Shown: positions 18,137-28,293, counted from the stretch's first letter. The stretch is 64,000 bases of DNA from Dyadobacter bucti (GCF_005869225.1 NZ_SWFP01000002.1:1222502-1286501); one strand, 5' to 3'. The notes: generated by a model not told the origin, from the letters alone. A program made the numbers and translations.

Positions 18137-18169
18137 AAAACAGTGGCTTTGCAGGAAGCCGCTGTTTTT
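18137..18169 (+). terminator. Rho-independent terminator after ytxH-like gene
   Basis: A 13-bp stem with one G-U pair (arms 18137-18149 and 18156-18168, core CAGTGGCTT/AAGCCGCTG) is followed by a T run. It lies 30 bases after the stop at 18107. Confidence 0.8.
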
Positions 18170-18231
18170 AAGTACCACAGGCCCCGGAGCTACAGCAAGC
18201 GGCATGAGATCGGGCATTATATGGTTAAAAA

Positions 18232-19287
18232 ATGAATGCTGCCACCATTCTTCACCGACATGTCCCCATGACTATAAACAAAGCAGGCCCGTCAGGAAAA
18301 GTTATTGTCATAGGCACGTCTGCCGGTGGCCTTCGTGCATTAAAAACACTGATCCACCAGCTGCAGGAGGATTTTCCAGCACCCATATTGGTCGTTCAGC
18401 ATATTTCAGCCGACGCGACGGGCGACGTGCTCCTGGATGCGCTCGGTCAGCAGAACAACCTGAAATGTCAACACGCTGTAAACGGGGACGACCTTCGAGA
18501 CGGGCACTTATACCTGGCTCCTTCTGATCACCATTTAATGATGGGTGACGACCGGAAGATCCTGGTAACCAAGGGTGCCCAGGAAAACCGCTCCCGGCCC
18601 GCAATCGATCCCCTGTTCCGGTCGGCCGCTGTCGTTTTCGGCAGCAAGGTCATCGGGATGCTATTAACGGGTTATCTGGACGATGGAACAGCCGGGATGA
18701 TCGCTATCAAACGGTGCGGCGGAACGTGCATTGTGCAGGACCCGGCTGATGCAGAATACCCTGATATGCCTGCTAATGCTTTGAAACAGGCAGATATCGA
18801 TTTTTGTGTGCCGCTTCCTGAAATGGGCGGTTTACTATACCAGCTGCTTGCAGCGAAAGCCAAAAAGGACACGCCCGTCCCCAAGGACATATTGATCGAA
18901 GCCAAAATTGCCAAACGCGTGCTCAGTGATTTACCGGCCGTTAACGCATTGGGTGATCAGGTACCCTTCAATTGCCCTGGCTGTGGCGGTGTTTTATGGA
19001 AAGTGGACAAAGGTCCCCTGACGCGCTACCGCTGCCACGTCGGACACGCCTACACAGCTCAGACCTTGATCGCCGAGCAGACTTTGAAGATCGAAGAGAC
19101 GATGTGGACGGCCTTACGCATGTTTGAAGAAAGAAGAAACCTGCTTACCACCTTTGCCAGGGAACAAACCGGGGCGACCAGGAAATCGGCGCTCGAAAGG
19201 GCAGAACTTTCCCAGGTGCATATTGACCGCATCAAGGCTATCCTGCTTACTGATGACAAGGGGACTACCCAGGATACACCTACCTGA
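18232..19287 (+). CDS. CheB-like methylesterase with C-terminal zinc-ribbon-like domain, no receiver
   Basis: A 351-residue protein with a CheB catalytic domain only (about 22-205). Nucleophile S30 is in GTSAGG, H57 in VQHISA and D151 in GYLDDGTAG. There is no N-terminal receiver domain, unlike chemotaxis CheB. A CPGC...YRCHVGHAYT cluster (C248, C251, C268, H272) suggests zinc binding, followed by a helical tail. ATG 18268 is an alternative start. No chemotaxis genes are seen nearby; proteins of this type in Bacteroidota are often linked to signalling kinases. A fragment matching its last codons is found at 28942-29001. Confidence 0.9.
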   Translation: MNAATILHRHVPMTINKAGPSGKVIVIGTSAGGLRALKTLIHQLQEDFPAPILVVQHISADATGDVLLDALGQQNNLKCQHAVNGDDLRDGHLYLAPSDHHLMMGDDRKILVTKGAQENRSRPAIDPLFRSAAVVFGSKVIGMLLTGYLDDGTAGMIAIKRCGGTCIVQDPADAEYPDMPANALKQADIDFCVPLPEMGGLLYQLLAAKAKKDTPVPKDILIEAKIAKRVLSDLPAVNALGDQVPFNCPGCGGVLWKVDKGPLTRYRCHVGHAYTAQTLIAEQTLKIEETMWTALRMFEERRNLLTTFAREQTGATRKSALERAELSQVHIDRIKAILLTDDKGTTQDTPT

Positions 19288-19389
19288 ATATAGCATTCCT
19301 TCCGGGTCGTTACCAACGTGAACAATAATCGAACATGCTCCGGAGAAGGGCGCGCAGGGGTAGGCTTTTTGTGTACTACTTCAAAATAA

Positions 19390-19421
19390 AAGCTGGCAGC
19401 CACAATTCTGACCGCCAGCTT
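19390..19421. terminator. Hairpin between convergent genes
   Basis: An 8-bp inverted repeat (AAGCTGGC at 19390-19397, GCCAGCTT at 19414-19421) lies between the ends of the CheB-like gene (19287) and the DUF4142 gene (19438). A T-rich stretch follows on the plus side. Confidence 0.5.
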
Positions 19422-19437
19422 CAAAACTTTTTACAAA

Positions 19438-20019
19438 CTATTTAGTCTTATCCAGACTTTTTGCATGCTCGGCGTGTGCTTTGATCACCGGCAAGGTCTT
19501 GTCGATGAAAGCTTTCAGCTCGGCGTCTTTCACTTCTTTCTGCGCATCTTCGAAGAGTTTCACGGTTTTTTCGTGATCTTTCTTCATTTGCGATATGTAA
19601 GCTTCGTCAAAATCGCTTCCGTTCTTGCCGCCAAGGTCCGCTGCTGCCTTTTGCTTTTCTTCATTGGGCGCCGAAGGCAGGGTGATGTTTTTGCTTGCAG
19701 CCAGCGTTTTCAGTTCATCGTTTGCTTTCGAATGGTCCGTTATCATTTGCGCTGCAAATTCTTTCACTTTCGGATCGGTAGCTTTTTCCTCTGCGATTTT
19801 GCTCAGTGCAACTTCTGCCATCCCGCCATTCGCTGCCTCTACTGCGAACTCCGCATCGTCTTCGGCGACGGCGGCTGATTCTGTGCCAGCATTATCGGCA
19901 CTTGCCTCGTTGGAACTGTCGGCAAACTCGGTCGTGTCGGTTGTTTCGGTCGTTTTGGATCCGCAGCCCCATAACATGGCCATGGTTGCGAGTGTTAAGA
20001 ATGTTGATGTAATTTTCAT
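19438..20019 (-). CDS. DUF4142 lipoprotein
   Basis: The start is set at ATG 20019 (193 residues), which begins a lipoprotein signal with Cys19 in MLWGC. A low-complexity T/D/E/A linker (about 22-55) is followed by the DUF4142 helical domain (PF13628). Seen there are AEVALSKIAEEKATDPKVKEF, QMITDHSKANDELKTLA and a C-terminal KAFIDKTLPVIKAHAEHAKSL. The histidine/glutamate pattern resembles ferritin-like four-helix bundles. It is periplasmic and of unknown activity, often stress-linked in soil Bacteroidota. A degenerate GGCAT motif lies 87 bases upstream. Confidence 0.92.
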   Translation of the reverse strand: MKITSTFLTLATMAMLWGCGSKTTETTDTTEFADSSNEASADNAGTESAAVAEDDAEFAVEAANGGMAEVALSKIAEEKATDPKVKEFAAQMITDHSKANDELKTLAASKNITLPSAPNEEKQKAAADLGGKNGSDFDEAYISQMKKDHEKTVKLFEDAQKEVKDAELKAFIDKTLPVIKAHAEHAKSLDKTK

Positions 20020-20090
20020 TGGTAATGATTTGTTTAAGTGGTGATAAAATTGACCGCACCGGATCATACCGGCACAGGTCTCCTTTAACC

Positions 20091-20106
20091 ATCAAAAAGC
20101 ATGCCC
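20091..20106 (-). promoter_or_regulatory. Degenerate TGGCAY-type motif upstream of DUF4142 gene
   Basis: The minus strand reads GGGCATGCTTTTTGAT from 20106, 87 bases before the ATG at 20019; the first T of the consensus is G. Confidence 0.35.
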
Positions 20107-20191
20107 ACTCAAAACAGGGCAAGGGTCATTTCGAGGGATTTCCAACGCCTGGACTTACCAACTGTATGTATCCGGACCAGTGGGGAACCGA

Positions 20192-23100
20192 TCACCCTCG
20201 ATTGTACATCTTTGTCCAAAGCTTCAGTTGATTTTCAGCTTCGGCGGTCAGTTGCCCGGGTACCAGACGCCAGGCCCAATTGTCCTTCCCTGATCCGGGG
20301 CTGTTCATTTTACAGGATTCATCCAGATTGAGCAGATCCTGGATTGGAATGACAGCCATTTTTGCGACTGAGGAATAAGCCAGCCTGGCCATAACCCAAT
20401 ACACGTTATCTTCATCCAAAGCACGGCCGGTGTATTCTTCCAATCCTGCGCGTGCCTCTTCGTCCAGCTCATTTTTAAACCAGCCTTTGATTGTATTGTT
20501 ATCGTGTGTGCCCGTATACGCGATAAAGTTGCCGGTATAATTATGAGGGGCAAAAAGGGAGTCGCCAATGGTTTCACTGAATGCGAATTGCAGTACTTTC
20601 ATTCCGGGAAGGTGAAATTCATCCCTCAGCTCATAAACGGCAGGACTTATCTCGCCTAAATCTTCTGCAACAAACGGAAGCCCGCCCAGGGCACGCTCCG
20701 CAACTCTGAAAAATTCCGAACCGGGCCCCAATTTCCATTCACCATTCACAGCTGTTTTTTCATCACCCGGTACCATCCAGTAATCCGCAAAAGCACGAAA
20801 ATGATCGAGCCGGGTCAGGTCATACAGTTCGGCGTTTTTCCGAAGCCGGTTTATCCACCATTCATATTGCTGATCTTTAAGTACATCCCAGTTGAAAACC
20901 GGCATTCCCCACAGCTGACCATCCTCAGAAAACGAGTCAGGCGGAACGCCCGCGGCGCCTTTAATTTTCCCGTCCTGATCCAGTAAAAACAGGTCCCGGT
21001 GCGACCACACGTCGGATGAATTGTAACTCACATAAAATGGCATATCGCCCAGGAATTTGATATCCCGTTCATTGCAATACGCCCGAAGCGACTTCCATTG
21101 TTTGTCGAAAACAAACTGCACCCACTTGCAAAACCGTATCCTTTCCGGTTCGCTTTCGATCAGTGTCTTCAACGCTTCATCATCACGAAGTTTCAGCGGC
21201 TCTTCCCATTCCATCCACGGTTTCCCATCGTGCTTTTCGCGGATGACCATGTATAAGGCAAAGTCATCCAGCCATTCCGCATTATCCTCGGAGAATCTGT
21301 CAAATTCTTCCTTAGGGAACAGCTCCGGATTTTCTTCAAATGTGCCGAATGCCTTTTCAAGAAGTTCGTTTTTGATTTTCTCTGCTTTTTTGAAATCGAT
21401 TTTACTATCCTTTGGCAAATGATATTCCGCAAGATCTATGTTGTCAAGCAGTCCTTCCTGTTGCAAAAGCTCGGGACTGATCAGAGCAGGATTTCCCGCC
21501 CGGCTGGAAAGCGCACTGTAAGGTGAATTTCCCTGTGCGGCTTCGGTTGGGTTCAACGGAAGCAACTGCCAGATCCGCTGATTGCTACGGTCGAGGAAGT
21601 CGGCAAAAGCAACGGCTTCGGGTCCCAGATCGCCTATCCCAAATGGCGAGGCAAGAGATGAAATGTGCACCAATACACCGGCTCTCCGCTCATTGTTGAC
21701 CCTGTTGCCTTTTAAAATTGCAAATGGCAGACTTTTGAATAACCCGGCCGGTGAGATTTCCCTTTCATATTCATGTTTGTGCCCGGTAAGCAGATTTTCC
21801 CAGTGTGCATGAAGTCCAGATGGTAAGTTGATCTTCGTATCCTTCCAGTCAAAAGCGCGCAAATCTTCCTGTTTACAAAGTGCTGCCAGGTGCATCGGTA
21901 CAACAACTATTAAAATATTCTGCTTGTGAATGCGGGCAAATGCAAACAGATGACCCTTGAAACTGCCTTTCACCTGCAAAGGCACATAATCCCCTTCCGA
22001 GAAAAGATCGGGGTTTTGTTTTCGTAAATTAAACAATTGCTGGGTAAGCCAAAGTTTGATCTGTGCATTGCCGGGATCTTTCCACAATTTTTCCCGAAGC
22101 GCATCTCTGTCGGTATTCCCGAATTCATTCAGCCAGTTTTGTCTTTTTTCATAATCCACTGCCCTTCTGTTATCGGGATCAACAAGACTTAAATCCCACA
22201 GTTCGCATCCCTGATATACGTCCGGAATACCCGGACAAGTAAATTTCAAAATGAGCTGGGAAAGAGAGTTGATGATGCCAAAAACTGCGATTTCTTTTTG
22301 AAATGAGACAAAATCCTTGAAAAAAGCCCCTTGTTCGTTCAGCAATTCGCGAGCAAATTGTTGTGTGCCTTTCTCATATTCTTCGTTGGGTTCGGCCCAG
22401 TTTGTATTCCTTTTGGCTTCTCTCAGTGCCTTTTGCAGATATTCCTCAAATCGTGCACCGAAATCATCATCATCCTGCCCGGGCATCGGATAAGCGCCGG
22501 TCAATGTCTGATATATCAGGTATTCGTCGTTCACGTCCGGCGCCGAGAGTTTCTTTCTCAGCGGCTCATTCAGTTCCTGCCACCGTTTTACACGAGAAAT
22601 CCATTCCTCCGGAAGGTCGGTCAGCACGTTAAGTCGTGCTCTTACATCTTCTCCCCTCTTGGTGTCATGCGTGGATGTGGTGTTGATCGAAAGCGGCCAT
22701 TTTCTTTGGCGCGTTTTCATTTTGCTGTGAAATTCCTTCGATGCGATTCCAAAACTTTCAACCGAATCCCCCACGTCATTGTGGCCTATAAAACGCTCAT
22801 AAGTGTACATGAGCGTGTCTTCGCCCCCTTTGGCCATCAACGGTCCGGTAAATTGCATGACCCTTTGATAAAATTCAAGTGCCCGGCCGTTGTAGTCCTC
22901 ATCGCCCTCGGAAGGCTTTACTAACAGTGCATTTTCGAGAAGCGCAGCAGCTTCTGCCAGCGCGGGATGACTGCTCCTGACCTCGTCGAATATCTTACGG
23001 ACAGCGGCAATTTCCGATTCTTCCAACGGCATTTGGTTGCCGTAATACCGATATACCGGACAATGAATTAAAAATTCCCCTATCGCTTTCCTGGCCTGTT

Positions 23101-24409
23101 CCTTACCGATCTTCTCCAGCGCTATTTTGTCGACCAGGTTCAGTTCTACCAGCAACTGATACAGGTTTTCCAGTTCGCCCCCCATGTGTTCAAAAAGAAT
23201 AAGGGCCTTTTTTTTCAGCAAATGGCTCTGGATCGGCTCGCTTTCACCTACCAATTCCTCGTAAAAGGTTGTGAAAGTTTTCTCGGCCTTTTCATTGGTC
23301 AATAAATTATTCACCATTGCAAGAAATTCATAACCCGTAGTACCCTGGACAGGCCATCTTTCTGGCATGTCTTCATCCTGGCCAAGGATTTTCTCTACCA
23401 CAACATAGGTATCGTTTCCGGCAAGTTGCCGGACGTCTTCCAGATACCCGGACGGATCGTACAGCCCGTCGATATGGTCAATTCTCAGACCCTGAAAAAT
23501 ACCTTCATCAATAAGTTCTTTTATCAATGCATGGTAATTTCTGAACACATTTTCATCCTGAATATTCAGACAGATCAAGCCGTTTACCGTAAAAAACCGG
23601 CGAAAATTGACCTGCTGATCCGTATCCTGCCAGTTGCACAAGACATATGTCTGCTGGTCAATAATCTGTTTCAATCTTTCCTGATCGCTGTTGACCTCGT
23701 TCAAGGCCCTGTCAATCAACGCTTTCTCCTGCTCATTTTTCATCAGTGACGAAAGTTGCAAAAGAAGCTCGTTCCATCTCTCGGCAAAAACTTCCGGTTC
23801 TTCCACCTCATTGATCTCCCTGCATTGCGACCCTATCTGTAAAAGCGCCTGGTTCTGCGTGATAATGTCTGATTCGAAAAGCGTGGAATAAGATCTGGGG
23901 TTAAGGGGAAAATTTGCGCCCTCATAAGTGAGCATCAGTCGGTTGGATTCATACGAAATGGTAATTTTCCCATTCCCGATCTCTTCATTGAGGTCAGACC
24001 CAAGAAAGGGAACCATCAGCTTGCCGTGAAATAAACGGCTGTTCCAGGCGATGTCGAAAAACCGCGCGTACACCGACTGCGCACCTTTCTCCAGCACGTC
24101 CATTAACCATGGATTTTCCGAGTGAAAAGCCATGTGGTTGGGCACAATGTCCTGCAACCAGCTCATGTGACTTTCTTTCAGCATAGTATTGAGCGATTTT
24201 AATTCTTCAATACTGCCAATTTCAGGATCGATTTCATTGGGGTTGGTGCCGTCATAGCCATGCGTGCTCCCGGGCGTCGATCGGAAAACAGGTGATGCAT
24301 ATATGGTACTGACTCCCAGCTGCCGAAAATATGGGATCAGTGTCTCGAGATTTTTGAAAGTAAATTCCTTATGGAATTGCAAACGGTAGGTAGCAATAGG
24401 GTTATTCAT
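20192..24409 (-). CDS. treY-malQ: Fused maltooligosyltrehalose synthase (TreY) and 4-alpha-glucanotransferase (MalQ)
   Basis: A 1405-residue bifunctional protein. Residues 1 to about 900 are TreY (GH13_26): ATYRLQFHKEFTF at the start, PNHMAFHSENPW, GLRIDHIDGLYDPSGY (about 313), VEKILGQDEDMPERW (about 345) and STHDTKRGEDVRARL. Residues from about 905 are MalQ (GH77): GVLVHISSLASPFGIGDLGP, the nucleophile in TRLDHFRAFADYW (about 1200), acid/base in AEDLGEISP (about 1250) and YTGTHDNNT (about 1300). TreY turns the reducing end of malto-oligosaccharides into a trehalosyl unit; MalQ re-lengthens short glucans. The start overlaps the treZ stop by 8 bases. No stop codon or frameshift separates the halves. 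Confidence 0.95.
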   Translation of the reverse strand: MNNPIATYRLQFHKEFTFKNLETLIPYFRQLGVSTIYASPVFRSTPGSTHGYDGTNPNEIDPEIGSIEELKSLNTMLKESHMSWLQDIVPNHMAFHSENPWLMDVLEKGAQSVYARFFDIAWNSRLFHGKLMVPFLGSDLNEEIGNGKITISYESNRLMLTYEGANFPLNPRSYSTLFESDIITQNQALLQIGSQCREINEVEEPEVFAERWNELLLQLSSLMKNEQEKALIDRALNEVNSDQERLKQIIDQQTYVLCNWQDTDQQVNFRRFFTVNGLICLNIQDENVFRNYHALIKELIDEGIFQGLRIDHIDGLYDPSGYLEDVRQLAGNDTYVVVEKILGQDEDMPERWPVQGTTGYEFLAMVNNLLTNEKAEKTFTTFYEELVGESEPIQSHLLKKKALILFEHMGGELENLYQLLVELNLVDKIALEKIGKEQARKAIGEFLIHCPVYRYYGNQMPLEESEIAAVRKIFDEVRSSHPALAEAAALLENALLVKPSEGDEDYNGRALEFYQRVMQFTGPLMAKGGEDTLMYTYERFIGHNDVGDSVESFGIASKEFHSKMKTRQRKWPLSINTTSTHDTKRGEDVRARLNVLTDLPEEWISRVKRWQELNEPLRKKLSAPDVNDEYLIYQTLTGAYPMPGQDDDDFGARFEEYLQKALREAKRNTNWAEPNEEYEKGTQQFARELLNEQGAFFKDFVSFQKEIAVFGIINSLSQLILKFTCPGIPDVYQGCELWDLSLVDPDNRRAVDYEKRQNWLNEFGNTDRDALREKLWKDPGNAQIKLWLTQQLFNLRKQNPDLFSEGDYVPLQVKGSFKGHLFAFARIHKQNILIVVVPMHLAALCKQEDLRAFDWKDTKINLPSGLHAHWENLLTGHKHEYEREISPAGLFKSLPFAILKGNRVNNERRAGVLVHISSLASPFGIGDLGPEAVAFADFLDRSNQRIWQLLPLNPTEAAQGNSPYSALSSRAGNPALISPELLQQEGLLDNIDLAEYHLPKDSKIDFKKAEKIKNELLEKAFGTFEENPELFPKEEFDRFSEDNAEWLDDFALYMVIREKHDGKPWMEWEEPLKLRDDEALKTLIESEPERIRFCKWVQFVFDKQWKSLRAYCNERDIKFLGDMPFYVSYNSSDVWSHRDLFLLDQDGKIKGAAGVPPDSFSEDGQLWGMPVFNWDVLKDQQYEWWINRLRKNAELYDLTRLDHFRAFADYWMVPGDEKTAVNGEWKLGPGSEFFRVAERALGGLPFVAEDLGEISPAVYELRDEFHLPGMKVLQFAFSETIGDSLFAPHNYTGNFIAYTGTHDNNTIKGWFKNELDEEARAGLEEYTGRALDEDNVYWVMARLAYSSVAKMAVIPIQDLLNLDESCKMNSPGSGKDNWAWRLVPGQLTAEAENQLKLWTKMYNRG

Positions 24410-26246
24410 AGTGATTTGAGTAAAGTGTAATTGATTCTGGTGGTAAGGTCAATGCCAGTTCACCCGAGAACCGGGCAGGCATGTCCTTGGGACCCGCCCA
24501 TTCCTGGTCCGAAGAGCCAAGTAACTTATACCAGAGCGATGCATATACAGGCACGTCAACGGGCTGCTCCTGCTTCGAAAAATTCATCAGGCAAATGATG
24601 TCCTGCATTTTATGCTGGCGGCGAAGTATGATCACCTGGGTTTCTTTTTTGTACTCTACTGAAACTTCTTTTCGGTTCAAAACGTACAAAGGCGATTGGC
24701 TCTTCCGTATGGCTATCAGTTTTTTATAATAGCTCAACATTGTTTTATGGGGCTCCTGATCGACAGAATCCCACCGGAGTTTGGAACGTTCGAAGGTCTC
24801 CTCTGACACCGGATCAGGCGCTTCGCCCTCTATATGAAATGCCTTGAATTCCTCTCTTCGTCCTTTCCTTACCGCCTCGGCAAGCTCAGGGTCTTTATGG
24901 CTGACGAAATATTGGAAAGGGTTTTTCTCCCCGTATTCTTCTCCCATAAACAGCATGGGTAAGTAAGGACTAACCAACACTGCCCCCGCGAGTACTTTTT
25001 GCATTTCAAAACTTACCAGCTGGCTCGTCCGCTCGCCGAGCATCCGGTTTCCCACCTGGTCGTGGTTCTGGGAAAATACGACAAACTGCTCACCGGGATT
25101 TTCGGTTTTTACTCCGAAAACTTTCTTGCGGTGCTCGGAAAACGCACCATCATATACGTAAGCGTCCTGATAGGATTTTGCCAGAGATTCAATGGCCTCG
25201 AAGTCGGAATAGTAACCGGTTTTTTCCTGACCGGACGTGACCCGTAGCGCATGGTGAAACTCGTCGATCCATTGAGCATCCATGCCGTAGCCCAACTTGC
25301 TCAACGGATTGATAAAGCGCGTATCATTGAGATCCAGTTCAACGATCAGATAATGCTTGCGGCCTGTTTGTTGCATCAGCAAATCAACCTCCTGCCTGAT
25401 TTCCTGTAAAATATGCATCGGACTAAAGTCCTTGATTGCATGAACGGCATCCATTCGCAGTGCGTCAATGTGAAAATCACGAAACCACATCAGAGCATTT
25501 TCGATAAAGAATTTCCGTACCCCGTCACACCAGGCGTCGTCAAAATTGATTGCATTGCCCCAGGGTGTACGGTATTTTTCGGTGAAATAGGGGCCAAACT
25601 CTGCGAGATGATTGCCCTCCGGGCCAATGTGATTATACACCACATCCAGAATAACCGCCAGACCTTTGATGTGGCACGCGTTCACAAAACTTTGTAAACC
25701 CTGGGCTCCCCCATAAGAATGCTGCACACAAAATGGGTAAACGCCGTCGTAGCCCCAGTTCCGCGTGCCGGAAAACTGGGCTACGGGCATAATCTCGACA
25801 GCGGTAATGCCAAGATCCACCAGATAATCCAGCTTTTTTTCTGCGGCAGCAAATGTCCCTTCGGACGTGAATGTGCCTATATGGATTTCATAACTGATAT
25901 ATTCCTTTAGAGGAAAATGTTGCCAGCTGCCATCTTCCCACTTAAACGAACTGATATCCAGTGCCTGGGAAGCTCCCAGCACATCGTCGGGTTGGGAAAG
26001 GGATGCAGGATCCGGCAACTGCTTCTTACCATCCAGTTCAAAATAATAAAGATCCCCTGGTTGCAGGTGATTGGTTTCTGCGATCCAGTAGCCTTGTTCT
26101 TTGCAGGTGAGAGAAACAGTTTTGTTTTTGCCGGGAATAAGCAGTTCAACCTCCTTTGCCTCCGGTGCCCACAACTGTACACGTGCCTCTTCTGACGCGG
26201 TAAAGTTGACCCCAATTGTTCGTTTGCTTACATTCAAGCCGTTCAT
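24402..26246 (-). CDS. treZ: Malto-oligosyltrehalose trehalohydrolase (TreZ)
   Basis: A 614-residue GH13_10 enzyme. The N-terminal beta domain (GVNFTASEEARVQLWAPEAK, about 11-30) precedes the barrel with VILDVVYNHIGPEGNHL (about 208). It also shows the nucleophile in DALRMDAVHAI (about 264), acid/base in LIVELDLND (about 300) and FSQNHDQVGNR (about 400). It releases trehalose from the maltooligosyltrehalose made by TreY. It is the first gene of the treZ-treY/malQ operon (8-base overlap). A TGGCAT motif sits 58 bases upstream of the ATG. Confidence 0.96.
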   Translation of the reverse strand: MNGLNVSKRTIGVNFTASEEARVQLWAPEAKEVELLIPGKNKTVSLTCKEQGYWIAETNHLQPGDLYYFELDGKKQLPDPASLSQPDDVLGASQALDISSFKWEDGSWQHFPLKEYISYEIHIGTFTSEGTFAAAEKKLDYLVDLGITAVEIMPVAQFSGTRNWGYDGVYPFCVQHSYGGAQGLQSFVNACHIKGLAVILDVVYNHIGPEGNHLAEFGPYFTEKYRTPWGNAINFDDAWCDGVRKFFIENALMWFRDFHIDALRMDAVHAIKDFSPMHILQEIRQEVDLLMQQTGRKHYLIVELDLNDTRFINPLSKLGYGMDAQWIDEFHHALRVTSGQEKTGYYSDFEAIESLAKSYQDAYVYDGAFSEHRKKVFGVKTENPGEQFVVFSQNHDQVGNRMLGERTSQLVSFEMQKVLAGAVLVSPYLPMLFMGEEYGEKNPFQYFVSHKDPELAEAVRKGRREEFKAFHIEGEAPDPVSEETFERSKLRWDSVDQEPHKTMLSYYKKLIAIRKSQSPLYVLNRKEVSVEYKKETQVIILRRQHKMQDIICLMNFSKQEQPVDVPVYASLWYKLLGSSDQEWAGPKDMPARFSGELALTLPPESITLYSNHYE

Positions 26247-26288
26247 AATTTACTTTGTTGAGTTGTATTTCCTGGTCGCCGCATTAGC

Positions 26289-26304
26289 ATTAAATATTAT
26301 GCCA
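26289..26304 (-). promoter_or_regulatory. TGGCAY motif upstream of treZ operon
   Basis: The minus strand reads GTGGCATAATATTTAATG around 26304, 58 bases before the treZ start. The 12 bases GTGGCATAATAT are identical to those before the T9SS protein gene (54634). Confidence 0.55.
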
Positions 26305-26335
26305 CCAAAGCCCAGAGGTGATTTGTACCATGTTC

Positions 26336-28159
26336 TCAACCGCGTGAGTTGAGTAGACCTTCCGGCACATTCAAATCGCCTGTTTCCTGATCGATCAGTC
26401 CGTTTCGTTCATCTTCAATGTCTGTGGCTTGTGTATAAACGTCCCCTGCAATGGCCCTTTTCCTTAGTTCAGCCTTAAAAAGCGCGATCTGGCTTGCTCG
26501 TGAAGTATCGTCACTGGGCCCGCCGTAATTTTGGAAACCAAACCCGCCCCATTCACTCACGATCAAAGGCACTTGTTTACGGTAAAAAAACGGGTCGCCC
26601 ACCACAAGCGCGAACGCTGCGACAGTATCCATATTCCCCGCGGTCAGTTCATCGAGCGTTTTCGTCCACTGATCCAAATCCGGTGTGTATAAATGTGCGG
26701 TCAGCAGATCGGATTTCAGTCTTCCTTCGTACGAAATGTGTTGCCAGCCATCATTGTCAACAACCAGAAATTGCGGATAGGAAATCTGCATAAAGTGGTA
26801 CATGTCGACAATGTACTCGCGGGCCTGGCTGTTGTGGGCGATATCCTGCACACCCCAGTCTTCGTTGTAAAGACTCCATATCACGATAGATGGGTGGGTG
26901 CCGATCAGGGCCAGCATGCGCAGAAGCTCGGCGCGGTGGTTATCACGGCTTTTTTGAGTTGACTGATGCGGGCTCGGTACTTCTACCCACAGCAGCATTC
27001 CAATTTTGTCCGCAAGCTTATAAACACGCGGGTCGACCCCGGCGATATGGATCCGCACCAGATTACAGCCTGATTTTTTCATCGCAAACAGATGCCTCTT
27101 GATCTGTTCGTAGGTTGAGTTGCCCGGCTGATAAAGAATTCCATCGAGGTAAACCGGCTGATTGTTCAGGTAAATGCGGCTTCCCCTGGCTTCAATTTTT
27201 CTGAGCCCGAAGTTGGTCTCTATTTCTGATTCCAGTTCATTTCCGTCAATTAACCGGGCCTGCAGTCTGTACAGAGCAGGGGTTTCGGGGGACCAGAGCC
27301 TGGCGTCGGGCACATCCAGTACCAGTCGCTGGGACTTTTGTCCGGCTTCCAGCATAAGCGGAAACTCGTCTTCGGCAACCGGCTTGTCATTCCGGCCGGC
27401 ATCAGCCGGGAACACCGCCAGCCTGATCTTATATAAACCCGGGTCGCGGATACGGGTGGTCAGGGTAAACCGAACCAATTGATCCTCAATAATGCTAACC
27501 ACGCCGACTCTCGAACGCAGCCTGTTCCTTTCAACCCTTTCCAGCCACACGCTTCGCACTGCGCCGGTATAAGTCTGGTACCAGATTCCCCCACGCTTGT
27601 ACACGTGCGACTCTTGCTTTCCGCGGGGAATATCCGCATCCATACTGCTCGCAATACGGACAGTAAGGCGGTTTACGGGTAAAAGCTCCTCCAACTCGTA
27701 TGAAAAAGAAGTATACTCTCCTTTGTGGACCTGTTCGCCCTCAATCGTGACCAGCGCACGCCCGTTCAGCCAAACCTGTGTTTCATATCCGCACGCACCA
27801 AATGTGAGCTGTAAAATCGTACCACTTTCTTCGGCCAGCGGCGCACATTCGGATAATTCGAAATCGCGCTCATACCAGACCACGATGCTGTCCTTCCACG
27901 AAGAACCACCCTGCTGGGATGCTGCCAGGTGCTGCTCCACGTTGCCGGGCCAGTTTGCGGTCTGAGAATAAGCATGGGCTACATGCCAATTCTCATCAAG
28001 CCCGACATCATCAGAGTCGACGGCAAACTTCCACTCACCGTCCAGCAACACATACCCGTTGGGCCTTAAAACGGCACGAGGTAAATTCTCCCGGGAGGTA
28101 TCTGTGTCTAAAGATGCTTCCCTACTTTTGGAAGACCCGTAATTGGTGTGATTATGCAT
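26336..28159 (-). CDS. Glycoside hydrolase family 2 protein (beta-galactosidase/beta-glucuronidase type)
   Basis: A 607-residue GH2 enzyme. The N-terminal jelly-roll sugar-binding domain (LLDGEWKFAVDS, about 40-180) and the immunoglobulin-like middle domain (about 205-330) precede the barrel. The acid/base Glu is in IWSLYNEDWG (about 431) and the nucleophile Glu in LIVSEWGGFG (about 534). It is short compared with LacZ but usual for glucuronidase-like or uncharacterised members. No signal peptide, so a cytoplasmic location is expected. It is 90 bases downstream-oriented from the treZ promoter region but is transcribed separately toward it. Substrate not determinable. Confidence 0.87.
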   Translation of the reverse strand: MHNHTNYGSSKSREASLDTDTSRENLPRAVLRPNGYVLLDGEWKFAVDSDDVGLDENWHVAHAYSQTANWPGNVEQHLAASQQGGSSWKDSIVVWYERDFELSECAPLAEESGTILQLTFGACGYETQVWLNGRALVTIEGEQVHKGEYTSFSYELEELLPVNRLTVRIASSMDADIPRGKQESHVYKRGGIWYQTYTGAVRSVWLERVERNRLRSRVGVVSIIEDQLVRFTLTTRIRDPGLYKIRLAVFPADAGRNDKPVAEDEFPLMLEAGQKSQRLVLDVPDARLWSPETPALYRLQARLIDGNELESEIETNFGLRKIEARGSRIYLNNQPVYLDGILYQPGNSTYEQIKRHLFAMKKSGCNLVRIHIAGVDPRVYKLADKIGMLLWVEVPSPHQSTQKSRDNHRAELLRMLALIGTHPSIVIWSLYNEDWGVQDIAHNSQAREYIVDMYHFMQISYPQFLVVDNDGWQHISYEGRLKSDLLTAHLYTPDLDQWTKTLDELTAGNMDTVAAFALVVGDPFFYRKQVPLIVSEWGGFGFQNYGGPSDDTSRASQIALFKAELRKRAIAGDVYTQATDIEDERNGLIDQETGDLNVPEGLLNSRG

Positions 28160-28293
28160 ATTTCATTTTTTAACCCCCAGAATTCTTCTCATCCCACAAC
28201 AGTAAACATATCACATTGGCATCAAGCCGCCGGAACGGGGCAGGACAAAAAAGCAATTGGTTAAAGCGGGCTTATTATAGTTTTGCCGGCAGA

